Of a stretch of 64,000 nucleotides of DNA, positions 16,501-25,918 are shown piece after piece. The position numbers were made by a program, and so were the translations under genes. The notes beneath the pieces were generated by a model. That model searched no databases, was not told the DNA's origin, and saw only the letters and a list, made by a program, of their open reading frames with translations. The stretch's first letter is position 1. Each line of letters begins with the position of its first letter. The stretch lies in contig NZ_JAHRED010000007.1 in the NCBI RefSeq assembly GCF_019084045.1, positions 124,001 through 188,000 of the forward strand, in the 5' to 3' direction. This DNA is from Paeniglutamicibacter quisquiliarum. GTDB taxonomy: Bacteria > Actinomycetota > Actinomycetes > Actinomycetales > Micrococcaceae.

Positions 16501-17382
16501 CTACTCGGCCGAAGCGGCCGGTGCTTCCTCGGCTGCCGGGGCAGCCTCAGCGGCAGGTGCTTCTTCAGCAGCCGGAGCGGCTTCAGCAGCAGCTTCGGCG
16601 GCAGGTGCCTCGGCCTTGCCGGCCTCGAGCAGTTCGCGCTCCCACTCGGCCAACGGCTCGGCCGGAGCTTCGGTGTTGCCTGCAGCCTTGTTGTTGCGGG
16701 CGATGAGGCCAGCGGCAACGGCGTCGGCAACGACGCGGGTGAGCAGGTTGACGGAGCGGATGGCGTCGTCGTTGCCCGGGATCGGGTACTGGACTTCATC
16801 CGGGTCGCAGTTGGTGTCGAGGATGGCAACAACCGGGATGCCCAGCTTGCGTGCCTCGTCGATGGCCAAGTGCTCCTTCTTGGTGTCAACAACCCAGAGG
16901 ACCGAAGGGGTCTTCGTCAGGTTGCGGATACCGCCAAGGTTGGTCTGAAGCTTGGTCAGCTCGCGCTTGAGCAGCAGCAGCTCCTTCTTGGTGTGGCCCG
17001 AACCGGCAACATCCTCGAAGTTGATCTCTTCCAGTTCCTTCATGCGCGAGATGCGCTTGGAAACGGTCTGGAAGTTGGTGAGCATGCCACCGAGCCAGCG
17101 CTGGTTGACGAAGGGCTGGCCAACGCGGGTAGCCTGCTCCGAAATTGCTTCCTGAGCCTGCTTCTTGGTGCCAACGAACAGAACGGTGCCGCCGTGGGCA
17201 ACGGTCTGCTTGACGAACTCGTAGGCGCGGTCGATGTACGACAGCGACTGCTGCAAGTCAATGATGTAGATGCCGTTGCGCTCCGTGAAGATGAAACGCT
17301 TCATCTTCGGGTTCCAACGACGGGTCTGGTGTCCAAAGTGAACGCCGCTGTCGAGCAGCTGGCGCATGGTTACGACTGGCAT
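16501..17382 (-). CDS. rpsB: 30S ribosomal protein S2
   Basis: Small-subunit ribosomal protein, 293 aa starting at ATG 17382 ([19 protein letters not shown]). Conserved features include [20 protein letters not shown] and [17 protein letters not shown]. The last 50 residues are an Ala/Glu/Pro-rich tail typical of high-GC actinobacterial S2 but variable in length. It is the first gene of the rpsB-tsf unit. A GGAAGGAG ribosome-binding site precedes the start. Confidence 0.97.
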   Translation of the reverse strand: MPVVTMRQLLDSGVHFGHQTRRWNPKMKRFIFTERNGIYIIDLQQSLSYIDRAYEFVKQTVAHGGTVLFVGTKKQAQEAISEQATRVGQPFVNQRWLGGMLTNFQTVSKRISRMKELEEINFEDVAGSGHTKKELLLLKRELTKLQTNLGGIRNLTKTPSVLWVVDTKKEHLAIDEARKLGIPVVAILDTNCDPDEVQYPIPGNDDAIRSVNLLTRVVADAVAAGLIARNNKAAGNTEAPAEPLAEWERELLEAGKAEAPAAEAAAEAAPAAEEAPAAEAAPAAEEAPAASAE

Positions 17383-17816
17383 GTCGCAACTCCTTCCGGC
17401 AGTAGCTGGCCGGCCCATCACTGGGCCGCGGTAACTGCCATTGTTATCGGTTGATGGTGCGCATCCGGAATTGGACGCGACCCCTGGCATGAGCAGAACG
17501 GCAATTCGTTCCTTGCCCGGCCCCTCCCGAAGTAATTCGGACCGCGGGCCTGGAAGTCGCACACACAACCAATCGCCACGAAAGCGGGATTTTCAGGTGT
17601 GGATGACTCATACGCGAAGTCAGTTCCTTGCCTTCCCCCCGTCAGCGCAGGCGTCAAGAGGGCACAGGGAACCGCATGCTCAAGTGTACTACAGGCGGGC
17701 GGCCCGAAATTTGACCCGTCCGCACAGGAACAGGGGACGTGCATCACACCGCTGAGCCCTCCACAGGGCAGCGGGCAGCGGCCGGCGGGCCGGCCCGGCC
17801 GAAGCATGCTGGGGGC
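17383..17816. other. Intergenic region between rpsB and the M23-like gene
   Basis: A 434-bp gap holding the divergent promoters and the rpsB 5' leader. Several small reading frames are present but none shows coding character. No known leader motif or clear -10/-35 pair was recognised with confidence. Confidence 0.5.
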
Positions 17817-18338
17817 ATGAAAACAGTTTCAGCCCTGGCAGGCTTCGCGATCGGCACCGTGGTGCTGCTGGCCCCGGCCAGCGGGCTTCCGCCAGCCCCC
17901 GGCCCGGCCAGCCAACGCGCCGCCCCGGCGGGCGCGTGGAGCTGGCCGCTGCCACCGATTCCGCGGGTGGTGGGCGGATTCGACCCGCCGGCCCAGCGTT
18001 GGCTTAGCGGCCACCGGGGCGCCGATCTGGAGGCGGGGCCCGGCGACGCCGTCAGCGCGCCCGCCGACGGCATCGTGTCCTTCTCCGGAACCATCGTGGA
18101 TCGTCCCGTCATTGTCATCAACCATGGATCGGGGCTGCTTTCCAGCTTCGAGCCGGTGCGCAGCACCCTGGCCGTCGGTGCCATCGTCTCCGCCAAGGAT
18201 GAGATCGGTGTGGTCGGAACCGGTGCTCACTGCGATGCTCGCTGCCTGCACTGGGGCCTGCGGCTGGACGGGGAGTACATCGATCCGTTGCTCACGATCA
18301 TCGATACCCGTCCCTCGATCCTTCTGCCGCTGGATTAG
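17817..18338 (+). CDS. Secreted M23 (LytM-like) peptidase-fold protein
   Basis: Exported 173-aa protein with a signal peptide (MKTVSALAGFAIGTVVLLAP) starting at ATG 17817. The remainder is an M23/LytM beta-barrel: HRGADLEAGPGDAVSAPADG, VIVINHGSGLLSSFEPV and CLHWGLRLDGEYIDPL. Zn ligands of active LytM enzymes (HxxxD and HxH) appear as HRGAD and LHWG. The second H of the HxH motif seems absent, so this may be a non-catalytic regulator of cell-wall hydrolases. The gene ends convergent with the next gene, overlapping stops by 3 nt. Confidence 0.82.
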   Translation: MKTVSALAGFAIGTVVLLAPASGLPPAPGPASQRAAPAGAWSWPLPPIPRVVGGFDPPAQRWLSGHRGADLEAGPGDAVSAPADGIVSFSGTIVDRPVIVINHGSGLLSSFEPVRSTLAVGAIVSAKDEIGVVGTGAHCDARCLHWGLRLDGEYIDPLLTIIDTRPSILLPLD

Positions 18339-19537
18339 CCTTGGGGCTGGCCCTGGGACCTGAATTCGCGATCCGCCGCCGCATAGACCTCAACCATGAG
18401 TTGGGTCTGCCGGCTTTGCAGGAACGACGCCGGGTCGAAGGAAGACGTCTGTGGTCCGCGGCCCGACCGCAGCTCATCGACGCACCTGCCCAGGGCGTCG
18501 GCCAGTCCGCCGATTGAGTCGTCCTCGGTGAGCCAATAGACCCCCTCCGGCAGGTCGTCGGCGATGCTTCGGTCGCTGAGCAGTGACGGTGTGCCCAGGG
18601 CAGCAGCCTCATAGACGGTCATGCCCTGGGTCTCGAATCCCTGGGACGTCTGGACCAAGGCGTCGGCCCGACGCAGCTCGTCAAGCATTTTCCCGTAGGG
18701 AACCTTGCCGCGGATGACCACTGTCGGCTTGTCCATTGACTTGGCCTTGGCTTCCGCCTTGGCCCGATCCGCGCCGTCGCCAAAGACATGGATCTCCGCG
18801 TCGATGTTGGACATGGCAACCGCGTCCAGGAATGGAAGCAGGCGCTTCTCCGCGCTGAACCGCCCCACCCACGCCAGCCTCGGTCGGGGGCCGGGTTCTG
18901 CCGGCGGCCGGGCCAGCAGCCCCGCCGCTATTCCGTCGTCCATGCCGTTGGGGACGACATCGACGTGTGCAAAGACGTGTTCGTCCTGCAGCAGCCGGGC
19001 GAAATGGCTGGAGGGGGCCGTTACTCGTTGGGCACGGTCGGTGAACCTTCGCAGGTATGTCCATGCGTTGGCAGCCACTGGCAGGCCGGTGTGCAGGAAA
19101 GCCTTCTGCGCGAGGCCGAACCCGCGCTGGACCAGGCCCGGCAGCGGCATCGTTGCGGCGATTCCCACATCGAGCCGGTTGTGCATGGTGTGGACGACCG
19201 GAAGGTTGTTGTCCCTGGCGAAGCGGTAGCCGATGATGGCCTGCCAGAAGTCCGCCTGGACGTGCACGACGTCGATTGGCCCGCGGGCGGCCATGGCGGC
19301 GGCCAGCAACCTGTCGCTGACCTTGCCGGGGATGGTCATGGAATACTCCCCCGGCCCCAGCGGCACGGAGGGGAGCTCGATGACCGCCGGGTCACTTGCA
19401 TGGTTGCCCCGGTATCTGGGCGAAACAATCGTCACCCGGTGCCCCGCCAGCTCGAGGAACCGCCGCTGCAGCCGCACGGAGGTTTGCATTCCCCCCAGGG
19501 TGTCGGGGTGCTGGTCGACAAACATGACGCAATGCAT
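18335..19537 (-). CDS. Glycosyltransferase family 4 protein
   Basis: Predicted cytosolic GT-B fold glycosyltransferase, 400 aa. The N-terminal acceptor domain has DQHPDTLGGMQTSVRLQRRF with the glycine-rich loop. The C-terminal domain has LAWVGRFSAEKRLLPFLDA and the donor-binding ETQGMTVYEAAALGTPSL (EX7E-type). A related GT4 protein lies just upstream at 20001-21188 beyond a tRNA, so both may work on lipid or cell-envelope glycans. Donor and acceptor are unknown. The gene shares stop-codon bases with the convergent M23-like gene. Confidence 0.85.
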   Translation of the reverse strand: MHCVMFVDQHPDTLGGMQTSVRLQRRFLELAGHRVTIVSPRYRGNHASDPAVIELPSVPLGPGEYSMTIPGKVSDRLLAAAMAARGPIDVVHVQADFWQAIIGYRFARDNNLPVVHTMHNRLDVGIAATMPLPGLVQRGFGLAQKAFLHTGLPVAANAWTYLRRFTDRAQRVTAPSSHFARLLQDEHVFAHVDVVPNGMDDGIAAGLLARPPAEPGPRPRLAWVGRFSAEKRLLPFLDAVAMSNIDAEIHVFGDGADRAKAEAKAKSMDKPTVVIRGKVPYGKMLDELRRADALVQTSQGFETQGMTVYEAAALGTPSLLSDRSIADDLPEGVYWLTEDDSIGGLADALGRCVDELRSGRGPQTSSFDPASFLQSRQTQLMVEVYAAADREFRSQGQPQG

Positions 19538-19747
19538 TTACCGGGCGCGTCCTTTCGGTGCGTAAAGAAGTATGTTCGGCGTGCGGTGCATGCCCGGGCC
19601 AATGGCCGAAGGTTTCACCTCGCCGCCGCAAATCGAGCCTAACGGAGATGCGTCGACCACTGGGCAAGCCACGTCGGGCTTCACGCGGGAACGCGGAGGA
19701 TCAGGCGTCTTTGCGCGAAACCAACCCAGCAAAGCATGAGCCAACGA

Positions 19748-19794
19748 AAAAGGCCCGGCCAAAATCCCTTGACGGAGATCTCGGCTAGGCCTTT
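19748..19794 (-). terminator. Terminator of the CAU tRNA gene
   Basis: AAAGGCC pairs with GGCCTTT across a 30-nt interval with inner GGCC/GGCT pairing; an A run at 19747-19751 gives T residues on the minus strand. It lies just downstream of the tRNA. Confidence 0.6.
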
Positions 19795-19800
19795 CACATG

Positions 19801-19874
<74 letters not shown>

Positions 19875-20000
19875 AACATCGGAATGAACCATCAATTCCC
19901 CGCCACTGGCGGGATTCGGTGAAACATCCCCAGCCATCCTAATGGATTCCCCCGCGGCTTTTCATCTTTCCCTGCCAAAAACCCATGGCCAGCACCGATA

Positions 20001-21188
20001 TTAGGGAAGGAAGTCCTCAGCCACGGCACCGCGGTAGATCGCCTCGAAGGTATCCATGGTCTTGCTGTGGCTGTGCACAGAGACCTTTGCGTGCCCGGCC
20101 TTGCCCATGACGGCTCGTTCCTCGGGTGCCAGCGCAAGGATCGAGTCCAACTTGGCAGCCAGTTCGGCGCGGTCCCCCGGTTCGAACAGGTGCCCGTTGA
20201 CCCCGTCATCGACCAGGTGCGGCAACGCCATCGCGTTGGCCAGCACCACGGGCTTGGAGGCAGACAGGGCTTCCAATGTCACCAGGGACTGGAGTTCCGC
20301 GGTGCCGGGCTGGCAAAACACGTCGCAGCGCAGGTAGGCGCTGCGGAGTTCCTCGTCATCGACGTGGCCAAGGAAGTGCACGCGGCTCGCAACCCCGTTT
20401 TCCCGGGCCAGCTTTTCCAGCGGGCCCCGCTGTTCGCCGCCGCCAATGACTTCCAGGTGGGCGTCGGGCACGGTCTTCATCAGCGACAGGGCGTCAATGA
20501 TTTCATTGACGTTCTTCTCCACCGCCAACCTGCCAACGAACAGGATCGTGGGGTACGGGTTGCGGTCGATCGTCTCCGTGGCCCCGAGTTCATAGTTGCT
20601 GGATTCGATGCCGTTGGACAGCGGGAGGACCTTGCCCAAACGCGCATACTGCGTCATGGCCCGGGCCGCCAGCGGGGTCGGCGTGGTGACGACGTTCGCC
20701 TTGCCCATGATCTTGCCCATGTCGCGCCAGGAGTTGCGGGCCACGATCCGCTTGAACCACTGGGGGAACGGCAGGAACGGATCCAGGTTCTCCGGCATGA
20801 AGTGGTTGGTCGCCACCGTCCGGATGCCCTGCTTCTTGCCGAAGGCCAGCGCGCCCTGGCCGATCATGTAGTGGCACTGTGCGTGGACGACGTCCGGCTT
20901 GATCTCGTTGAGCAGCGCCTTGATTTCCGGGTTCACTTCCCAGGGGAAACAAATGCGGAAGTACTCGTGGGTCGGCACCGCATGCGAGCGCAACCGGTGG
21001 ACGGTGGCCTCGGGCAGGACCTCGGTGACCGTGGGTCCCTTGTCCGGCCGGGTGGCCATGACATGCACCTCGTGCCCGCGCTCGGTCATGGCCGTGGCCA
21101 ACCGGTAGCAAAAAACTGCTGCCCCGTTGACGTCCGGATGATAGGTATCCGCCGCAATCACGATCTTCAATGGTTTCTCGCCCGTCAC
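20001..21188 (-). CDS. Glycosyltransferase family 4 protein
   Basis: GT-B glycosyltransferase of 395 aa resembling glycolipid and diacylglycerol glycosyltransferases. N-terminal features are IAADTYHPDVNGAAVFCYRL and VHAQCHYMIGQGAL; a C-terminal domain has FVGRLAVEKNVNEIIDALS and CQPGTAELQSLVTLEALSAS (EX7E-like donor site). It is 92 nt downstream of the DMT transporter and CDP-alcohol phosphatidyltransferase pair, which fits lipid or lipoglycan work, but donor and acceptor are unknown. Confidence 0.85.
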   Translation of the reverse strand: MTGEKPLKIVIAADTYHPDVNGAAVFCYRLATAMTERGHEVHVMATRPDKGPTVTEVLPEATVHRLRSHAVPTHEYFRICFPWEVNPEIKALLNEIKPDVVHAQCHYMIGQGALAFGKKQGIRTVATNHFMPENLDPFLPFPQWFKRIVARNSWRDMGKIMGKANVVTTPTPLAARAMTQYARLGKVLPLSNGIESSNYELGATETIDRNPYPTILFVGRLAVEKNVNEIIDALSLMKTVPDAHLEVIGGGEQRGPLEKLARENGVASRVHFLGHVDDEELRSAYLRCDVFCQPGTAELQSLVTLEALSASKPVVLANAMALPHLVDDGVNGHLFEPGDRAELAAKLDSILALAPEERAVMGKAGHAKVSVHSHSKTMDTFEAIYRGAVAEDFLP

Positions 21189-21280
21189 GGGGTGTGTTCA
21201 CTCCTTGACATGACCGCATTTCGAGGCCACGGTTGTCGTTTCATTGTCTTGGTTGGGCAATAACAGGGGTTTGTCATCGA

Positions 21281-22192
21281 CTATTTGCCATCGGCAACCC
21301 TGGTGCGCCGCTTGGCCTCGGCCTTGCGTTCAAGCACGTCCGGGTGATGGCGCGATAGCGCGATTACCCCAACGATAGCAATGCATCCGGCGCCCACCAT
21401 GCTAAGCGCCATGGCGGGTTGGACATTGGGATCCAATTCACCCAAGATCACAATCCCGATGGAGATCCCCACGATGGGGTCGATCACCGTCAGCCCGGCA
21501 ATGACCAAGTCCGGGGGGCCCTTCGAATAGGCATTCTGCACGAAGTAGGAACCCAACAGTCCCGCAACGGCCACGGCTATAAGGGAATACCAGGAAACGT
21601 TGGCCAGGAATCGGCCGTTGGGATCCAGCAGGGACACGGATATGGTGCGCACCAACACCGCCACGAACCCGAAAAGGACCCCGGCGCCCAGGATGTAGAA
21701 GAACGCTCCAAGCCGATGCGGCAACAGCACCACCGCTCCACCGAATACGGCCACGGCGATCGCCAGGATCAATATGGTGACCAGTTCCTGGCCACTGGTG
21801 ATCCGGTGTTCCTCGGCGCTGACCTCGATGGCCAGGAAGACGAACGCCGCGCTGCCCACCATGCAGGCAGTGATCGCCAGGATCGTGGGCCGGTTCATCT
21901 TGATGTGGTGCTCGCGGGCATTGACCACCGTGGTGATGACCAGCGCAATCGCACCAATGGGTTGGACCACCGTCAACGGTGCGCTTGCCAAGGCATACAC
22001 ATTCAGGCTCATCCCCATGGCGAGCAAAAGCAGCCCGAACACCCAGCGGGGCGACCTGAAAAGTCGGAGCAGCCCCCATCCTGTGACGTCCAGTCCGCCG
22101 GCGCTGGCACGCACCGCGCTCGATTGCCGCTGCGTTCCAAATGCCAGAAAGAACGCCCCGGCGATCGCGGCCGTGACCGCTAGCCAGACCAT
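21281..22192 (-). CDS. DMT-superfamily membrane transporter
   Basis: Integral membrane protein of 303 aa with about nine to ten hydrophobic helices and a basic C-terminal tail (RKAEAKRRTRVADGK). It resembles the DMT/EamA or NIPA-like family, with MGMSLNVYALASAPLTVVQP and GPPDLVIAGLTVIDPIVGIS in repeated halves. It overlaps the upstream phosphatidyltransferase by 13 nt, so the two are co-translated. A role in moving a lipid precursor or a cation is possible; no substrate can be named. Confidence 0.8.
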   Translation of the reverse strand: MVWLAVTAAIAGAFFLAFGTQRQSSAVRASAGGLDVTGWGLLRLFRSPRWVFGLLLLAMGMSLNVYALASAPLTVVQPIGAIALVITTVVNAREHHIKMNRPTILAITACMVGSAAFVFLAIEVSAEEHRITSGQELVTILILAIAVAVFGGAVVLLPHRLGAFFYILGAGVLFGFVAVLVRTISVSLLDPNGRFLANVSWYSLIAVAVAGLLGSYFVQNAYSKGPPDLVIAGLTVIDPIVGISIGIVILGELDPNVQPAMALSMVGAGCIAIVGVIALSRHHPDVLERKAEAKRRTRVADGK

Positions 22193-22815
22193 TCAGTTCC
22201 CGACCTGAGAGCCTTGGCCTTGCGCCGGGCCAGTAGGAAATACTGCACCGCCGCAATCACGTGGAGAACGCAGGCCAGTGCCAAGGCCCAGGTCGCGATG
22301 TCGCCCAGGATTGTTCCCCTGCCCCAGTTGGTGTTCCCCAGGAGCAACAACGGGGTTCCGACCAATAGCAGGGCGGTACGGAATTTCCCAAGGTTGCTGA
22401 CCGGCAGGTTGGGGTTGCCATGAAAGAGCACCCACGCGTTGATGATCAATACGGCATCGGGGATCACAATGGAGAACACCAGCCAAGCAGGGGCGATCCC
22501 GGTGGCCACAAAGGTCGTGGCGATGACAATCAGGGCCACCCTGTCGGCGACGGGGTCCAGCCATTTGCCAACGGTGGATATCTGGTCGAGGCGCCGGGCA
22601 GCAAAGCCATCGATCCAGTCGGAGGAACCGAGGATTGCCAAGGTGAGTGTCGCCCAGCCGTAGTGCATGGTCAGCGTCTGCCAGACAAATAGCGGTACCA
22701 GCAGGAATCTGAGGACAGTTATCAGGTTCGGAACCGTCCAGAATGTGGTGAGCTCGCGGTATTCAAAATTGTCGCGTGTTCCCGCTCCAAAGATGCGCAT
22801 GCCCTCCTCTTTCAT
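22180..22815 (-). CDS. CDP-alcohol phosphatidyltransferase family protein
   Basis: Membrane enzyme of 211 aa that joins a CDP-activated lipid head to an alcohol. The full family signature is present: DGFAARRLDQISTVGKWLDP followed by VADR, giving DG-x2-AR-x8-G-x3-D-x3-D. Six hydrophobic segments are predicted. The product could be a phosphatidylglycerol-phosphate-like lipid; a true PgsA assignment is not secure. It overlaps the DMT transporter. Confidence 0.88.
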   Translation of the reverse strand: MKEEGMRIFGAGTRDNFEYRELTTFWTVPNLITVLRFLLVPLFVWQTLTMHYGWATLTLAILGSSDWIDGFAARRLDQISTVGKWLDPVADRVALIVIATTFVATGIAPAWLVFSIVIPDAVLIINAWVLFHGNPNLPVSNLGKFRTALLLVGTPLLLLGNTNWGRGTILGDIATWALALACVLHVIAAVQYFLLARRKAKALRSGTEWSG

Positions 22816-22963
22816 GGTCTGTTCCGGGGTCCGGGGCTGGTGGGCTAATCAAGGGCATTTGTTTTCCTCAGGTGTCGCTCGTCCTGCTTCGAAACTGCTG
22901 CAGGAACGGCGTCCGGGGGTGGAACGGTTCAGGAATTTCAGCCTGACCGCACCGGGGCATTGC

Positions 22964-23839
22964 CTACTTGCGCACCAACTTGCGCAGGAAAACAAAGAAC
23001 ATCGTCACCGATCCGGCCATGATGGCCAACGGCCGCCACCGTTCGCGCAGGGCCTCCTTGGCATTGTCGCCTTCGAGACCGCTGAGCGAGGCAAGCTTTC
23101 CGGTTGCCCGTTCCGCCCCTTCGGAGAATTTTTCCGAAGCGGTGTCCGCCAGGTGCCTGGCCTTGCCGGCGGCCTTGGTCACCGCATCGCCGGCGGCCTG
23201 CCCGGCGTCCGAGAACTTTTCTCCCAGATGAAGGGGAGCCTCAAGTTTTTGTCCCAGGCCATCGCGATGCAGGGCAATCTCCTCGCGACGTTCACGGGTA
23301 CGGATGATCAACTCGTTGTGCGTGGGCTTCTCGGCCTTTGCCTCGTGGGCATCGTCCTTCTTGGCGTCCTTCTCATCCTTCTTCTTCGATGGCTTCGGCT
23401 CATCGAGCGTCGAAACATCGAAGGCGCTGCCGTCCTTGACCACCCCGAGGTCGTGCCGGATTCCCCGGATCGCTTCCTCCGGCACCAGCGGCATGGACTT
23501 CTTGATCTTGAAGAAGGCGAATGCCGCAAAGATTAGTGCAAGGACCAGGAAGCCGGCCGCCACGAGCAGCGCTGCCAGCCACGGATCGATGACGGTACCG
23601 ATGCCCATTATCAGGGCCACGACCAAGGCAATCACCATCAAGCCAAGCAATGCCAGCGCCACGATTCCGGCGCCTGCCGCAATGCCGACGCTGATGCCCT
23701 TTGACTTGAGGACGATGGCGGCAATGCGCGCTTCGTCAGCCAATTGGTTTGGAATCAGGTGGCTTAGTCCGCCCACCTGTCCCTTGATGGTTCGTGGCGT
23801 TGACTGGTATTGGGTTCCAGTCGATTCCGATCCAGACAT
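22964..23839 (-). CDS. Phage-holin-like and DUF3618-like two-domain membrane protein
   Basis: 291-aa protein in two parts. The N-terminal half (residues 15-120) resembles the holin-superfamily domain Phage_holin_3_6, with two transmembrane helices (IVALALLGLMVIALVVALIM; WLAALLVAAGFLVLALIFAA). A Lys/Asp/Ala-rich linker follows (about 150-180). The second part looks like DUF3618, with IRTRERREEIALHRDGLGQK, an amphipathic helix-rich stretch and a last hydrophobic helix. Such proteins occur in actinobacteria as housekeeping envelope proteins; lysis function is not implied. Confidence 0.7.
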   Translation of the reverse strand: MSGSESTGTQYQSTPRTIKGQVGGLSHLIPNQLADEARIAAIVLKSKGISVGIAAGAGIVALALLGLMVIALVVALIMGIGTVIDPWLAALLVAAGFLVLALIFAAFAFFKIKKSMPLVPEEAIRGIRHDLGVVKDGSAFDVSTLDEPKPSKKKDEKDAKKDDAHEAKAEKPTHNELIIRTRERREEIALHRDGLGQKLEAPLHLGEKFSDAGQAAGDAVTKAAGKARHLADTASEKFSEGAERATGKLASLSGLEGDNAKEALRERWRPLAIMAGSVTMFFVFLRKLVRK

Positions 23840-23959
23840 GGTGTCTCCATTTCATGCGGCCTAGGCCCGGCCCGCTCCACCCAAAACTATCACCCGGACG
23901 TGCCTAAACGGCTCAACCTGAAGAGGTACACCCAGGGTATGAGATCGCGTGAAGACAAG

Positions 23960-23992
23960 AAAACCCCGCCCTCCAATGGAGAACGGGGTTTC
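23960..23992 (-). terminator. Terminator of the first tRNA-Asn gene
   Basis: AAACCCCG pairs with CGGGGTTT around CCCTCCAATGGAGAA. It lies 10 nt downstream of the tRNA on the minus strand. Confidence 0.7.
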
Positions 23993-24001
23993 TCATGTAC
24001 G

Positions 24002-24074
24002 CTCCTCCGACTGGACTTGAACCAGTAACCCTTCGATTAACAGTCGAATGCTCTGCCAATTGAGCTACGGAGGA
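24002..24074 (-). tRNA. tRNA-Asn (GUU), copy 1
   Basis: A 73-nt cloverleaf with acceptor TCCTCCG/CGGAGGA, discriminator G, anticodon loop CTGTTAA (GUU) and T-arm ACTGGTTCAAGTCCAGT. CCA is not encoded. A second identical copy lies at 27598-27670. Confidence 0.97.
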
Positions 24075-24171
24075 ATGAAGCAGGTAAAACACTACCAGAG
24101 CCCCGATTGGAAACCCAAATCGGAATCGCCCCATGCGCCCCTTTCGCCCCCAACCACGGGGGCGGCCGCCG

Positions 24172-25854
24172 CTACCGCTGGCGTTGGACCCGGCCCTCGT
24201 CCCAGACCGGTTCCGCGGACTCATAGACCTTCCCGTCGGAGCCGAACACCAGGAACCTGTCAAAGGAGCGGGCGAACCAGCGGTCGTGGGTCACGGCCAG
24301 CACGGTGCCCACGAACGATTCGATGGCACGTTCCAGGGCCTCCCCCGAGTGCAGGTCGAGGTTGTCGGTGGGTTCATCGAGCAGCAGCAGCGTTGCGCCC
24401 GAGAGCTGCAGCAGCAGGATCTGGAAACGTGCCTGCTGTCCGCCGGAGAGGGAATCGTATTTCTGCTCCGCCTGGCCGGCCAGGCCGTAGCCGTCGAGCG
24501 CCCCGGAGGCTGCCTCCCGGGCCATGCCCGAGCGGTGTTCGTCGCCCCGGTGCAGGATATCCAGCAGTGTCCGGCCCATGAGGTCGGGTCGGCTGTGGGT
24601 CTGGGCAAAGAAACCGGGGCGGATGCGCGCACCGAGCTTCACGGTTCCGTTGTGCGGGACCTCGGCGATCTCGACCTCCGAGACGGGCAGGTGTTCGCGT
24701 TCCGGGTCCGTTCCCCCGGCCGCCAGCAGCCGCAGGAAGTGGGACTTGCCCGAACCGTTTGATCCTAGGATCGCCACGCGGTCCCCAAACCAAATCTCGT
24801 TGCTGAAGGGCTTCATCAGGCCCGTGAGTTCAAGTTTCTCGGCCACGATCGCGCGCTTGGCCGTTCGGCCGCCCTTGAGCCGCATGTTGACGTTCTGCTC
24901 CAACGGGATGGCCTGGGGCGGGCCCGCCTCGAGGAACTTCGCAAGGCGGGTTTGCGCGGCGTGGTACCTGTTGGCCATGTCGGAGCGGAAGGCCGCCTTG
25001 TTCTTGTACATGTTCACCAACTCCTTGAGCTTGGCGTGTTCCTCGTCCCAGCGCTTGCGCAGTTCCTCAAAGCGCTCGTTGCGTTCGCGCCGTGCTTCCA
25101 CATAGGAGCCGAACGCCCCGCCGTGGATCCACGCGGTGGCCCCGGAGTGGCCGGGCTCGAGGGTGACGATGCGGTTCGCTGCGTTGTTCAGCAATTCTCG
25201 GTCGTGGCTGATGAACAGGACGGTTTTCGGCGAGTCGTTGAGCATCGCCTCGAGCCAGCGCTTGCCTGGGACGTCGAGGTAGTTGTCCGGCTCGTCGAGC
25301 AGCAGCAATTCGTCGGGACCTTCGAAGAGGGCCTCGAGCACCAGGCGCTTTTGCTCTCCGCCGGAGAGCGTCGAGGCAAGGCGGTGGGCGGCGCGGTCGA
25401 AGGGCACCCCGAGGGCCGCCATGCAGACCTTGTCCCACGCGGTTTCCAGTTCGTAGCCGCCGGCGTCCCCCCAGTCGATGATGGCCTGGGCGTAGCGCAT
25501 CTGGACCTTTTCGTCGTCGGACTCCATCATCAGCAGCTCGGTCTCGTCCACGGCCTTCGCCGCAGCCGCCAGGTCCGCCGAGGCGGTGGAGACCAGCAGG
25601 TCGCGCACGGTGGATTCGTCGCGCACCTGGCCAACGAACTGCCGCATGATGCCCATGCCGCCGGAACGGCTGACCGCACCTTCATCCGATTTGAGGTCGC
25701 CGGCGATGATCTTGAAGAGCGTCGTCTTTCCTGCCCCGTTGGGGCCGATGAGAGCAGTCTTGGATCCCGAGGTGACCTTGAACGTCACGCCGCCCAGGAG
25801 CTGGGTTCCGTCGGAGAGGAAGTAATGGATGTCGGATACGTCGATATGAGCCAC
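24172..25854 (-). CDS. ABC-F family ATPase
   Basis: Soluble 560-aa protein with two ATPase domains and no membrane segment, the layout of ABC-F translation factors. The first domain has Walker A GPNGAGKTTLFKI and signature LSGGEQKRLVLEAL; the second has LGSNGSGKSHFLRLL and LSGGQQARFQILLL. The linker (about 250-330) is charged and helical (ERNERFEELRKRWDEEHAKL). Family members act on the ribosome in translation quality control or antibiotic protection; nothing here identifies a resistance role. It sits between the two tRNA-Asn copies. Confidence 0.9.
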   Translation of the reverse strand: MAHIDVSDIHYFLSDGTQLLGGVTFKVTSGSKTALIGPNGAGKTTLFKIIAGDLKSDEGAVSRSGGMGIMRQFVGQVRDESTVRDLLVSTASADLAAAAKAVDETELLMMESDDEKVQMRYAQAIIDWGDAGGYELETAWDKVCMAALGVPFDRAAHRLASTLSGGEQKRLVLEALFEGPDELLLLDEPDNYLDVPGKRWLEAMLNDSPKTVLFISHDRELLNNAANRIVTLEPGHSGATAWIHGGAFGSYVEARRERNERFEELRKRWDEEHAKLKELVNMYKNKAAFRSDMANRYHAAQTRLAKFLEAGPPQAIPLEQNVNMRLKGGRTAKRAIVAEKLELTGLMKPFSNEIWFGDRVAILGSNGSGKSHFLRLLAAGGTDPEREHLPVSEVEIAEVPHNGTVKLGARIRPGFFAQTHSRPDLMGRTLLDILHRGDEHRSGMAREAASGALDGYGLAGQAEQKYDSLSGGQQARFQILLLQLSGATLLLLDEPTDNLDLHSGEALERAIESFVGTVLAVTHDRWFARSFDRFLVFGSDGKVYESAEPVWDEGRVQRQR

Positions 25855-25918
25855 CGTCCCATCCTACTGACCTCCCGGCGCGGTCTCCCCACCGTCTCGC
25901 GCAGGGACGGGCGGCGCC

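Noticed and set aside
22964-23839. Prophage lysis gene
   Set aside because: The holin-like region is in a large multi-domain protein with no phage genes around it.
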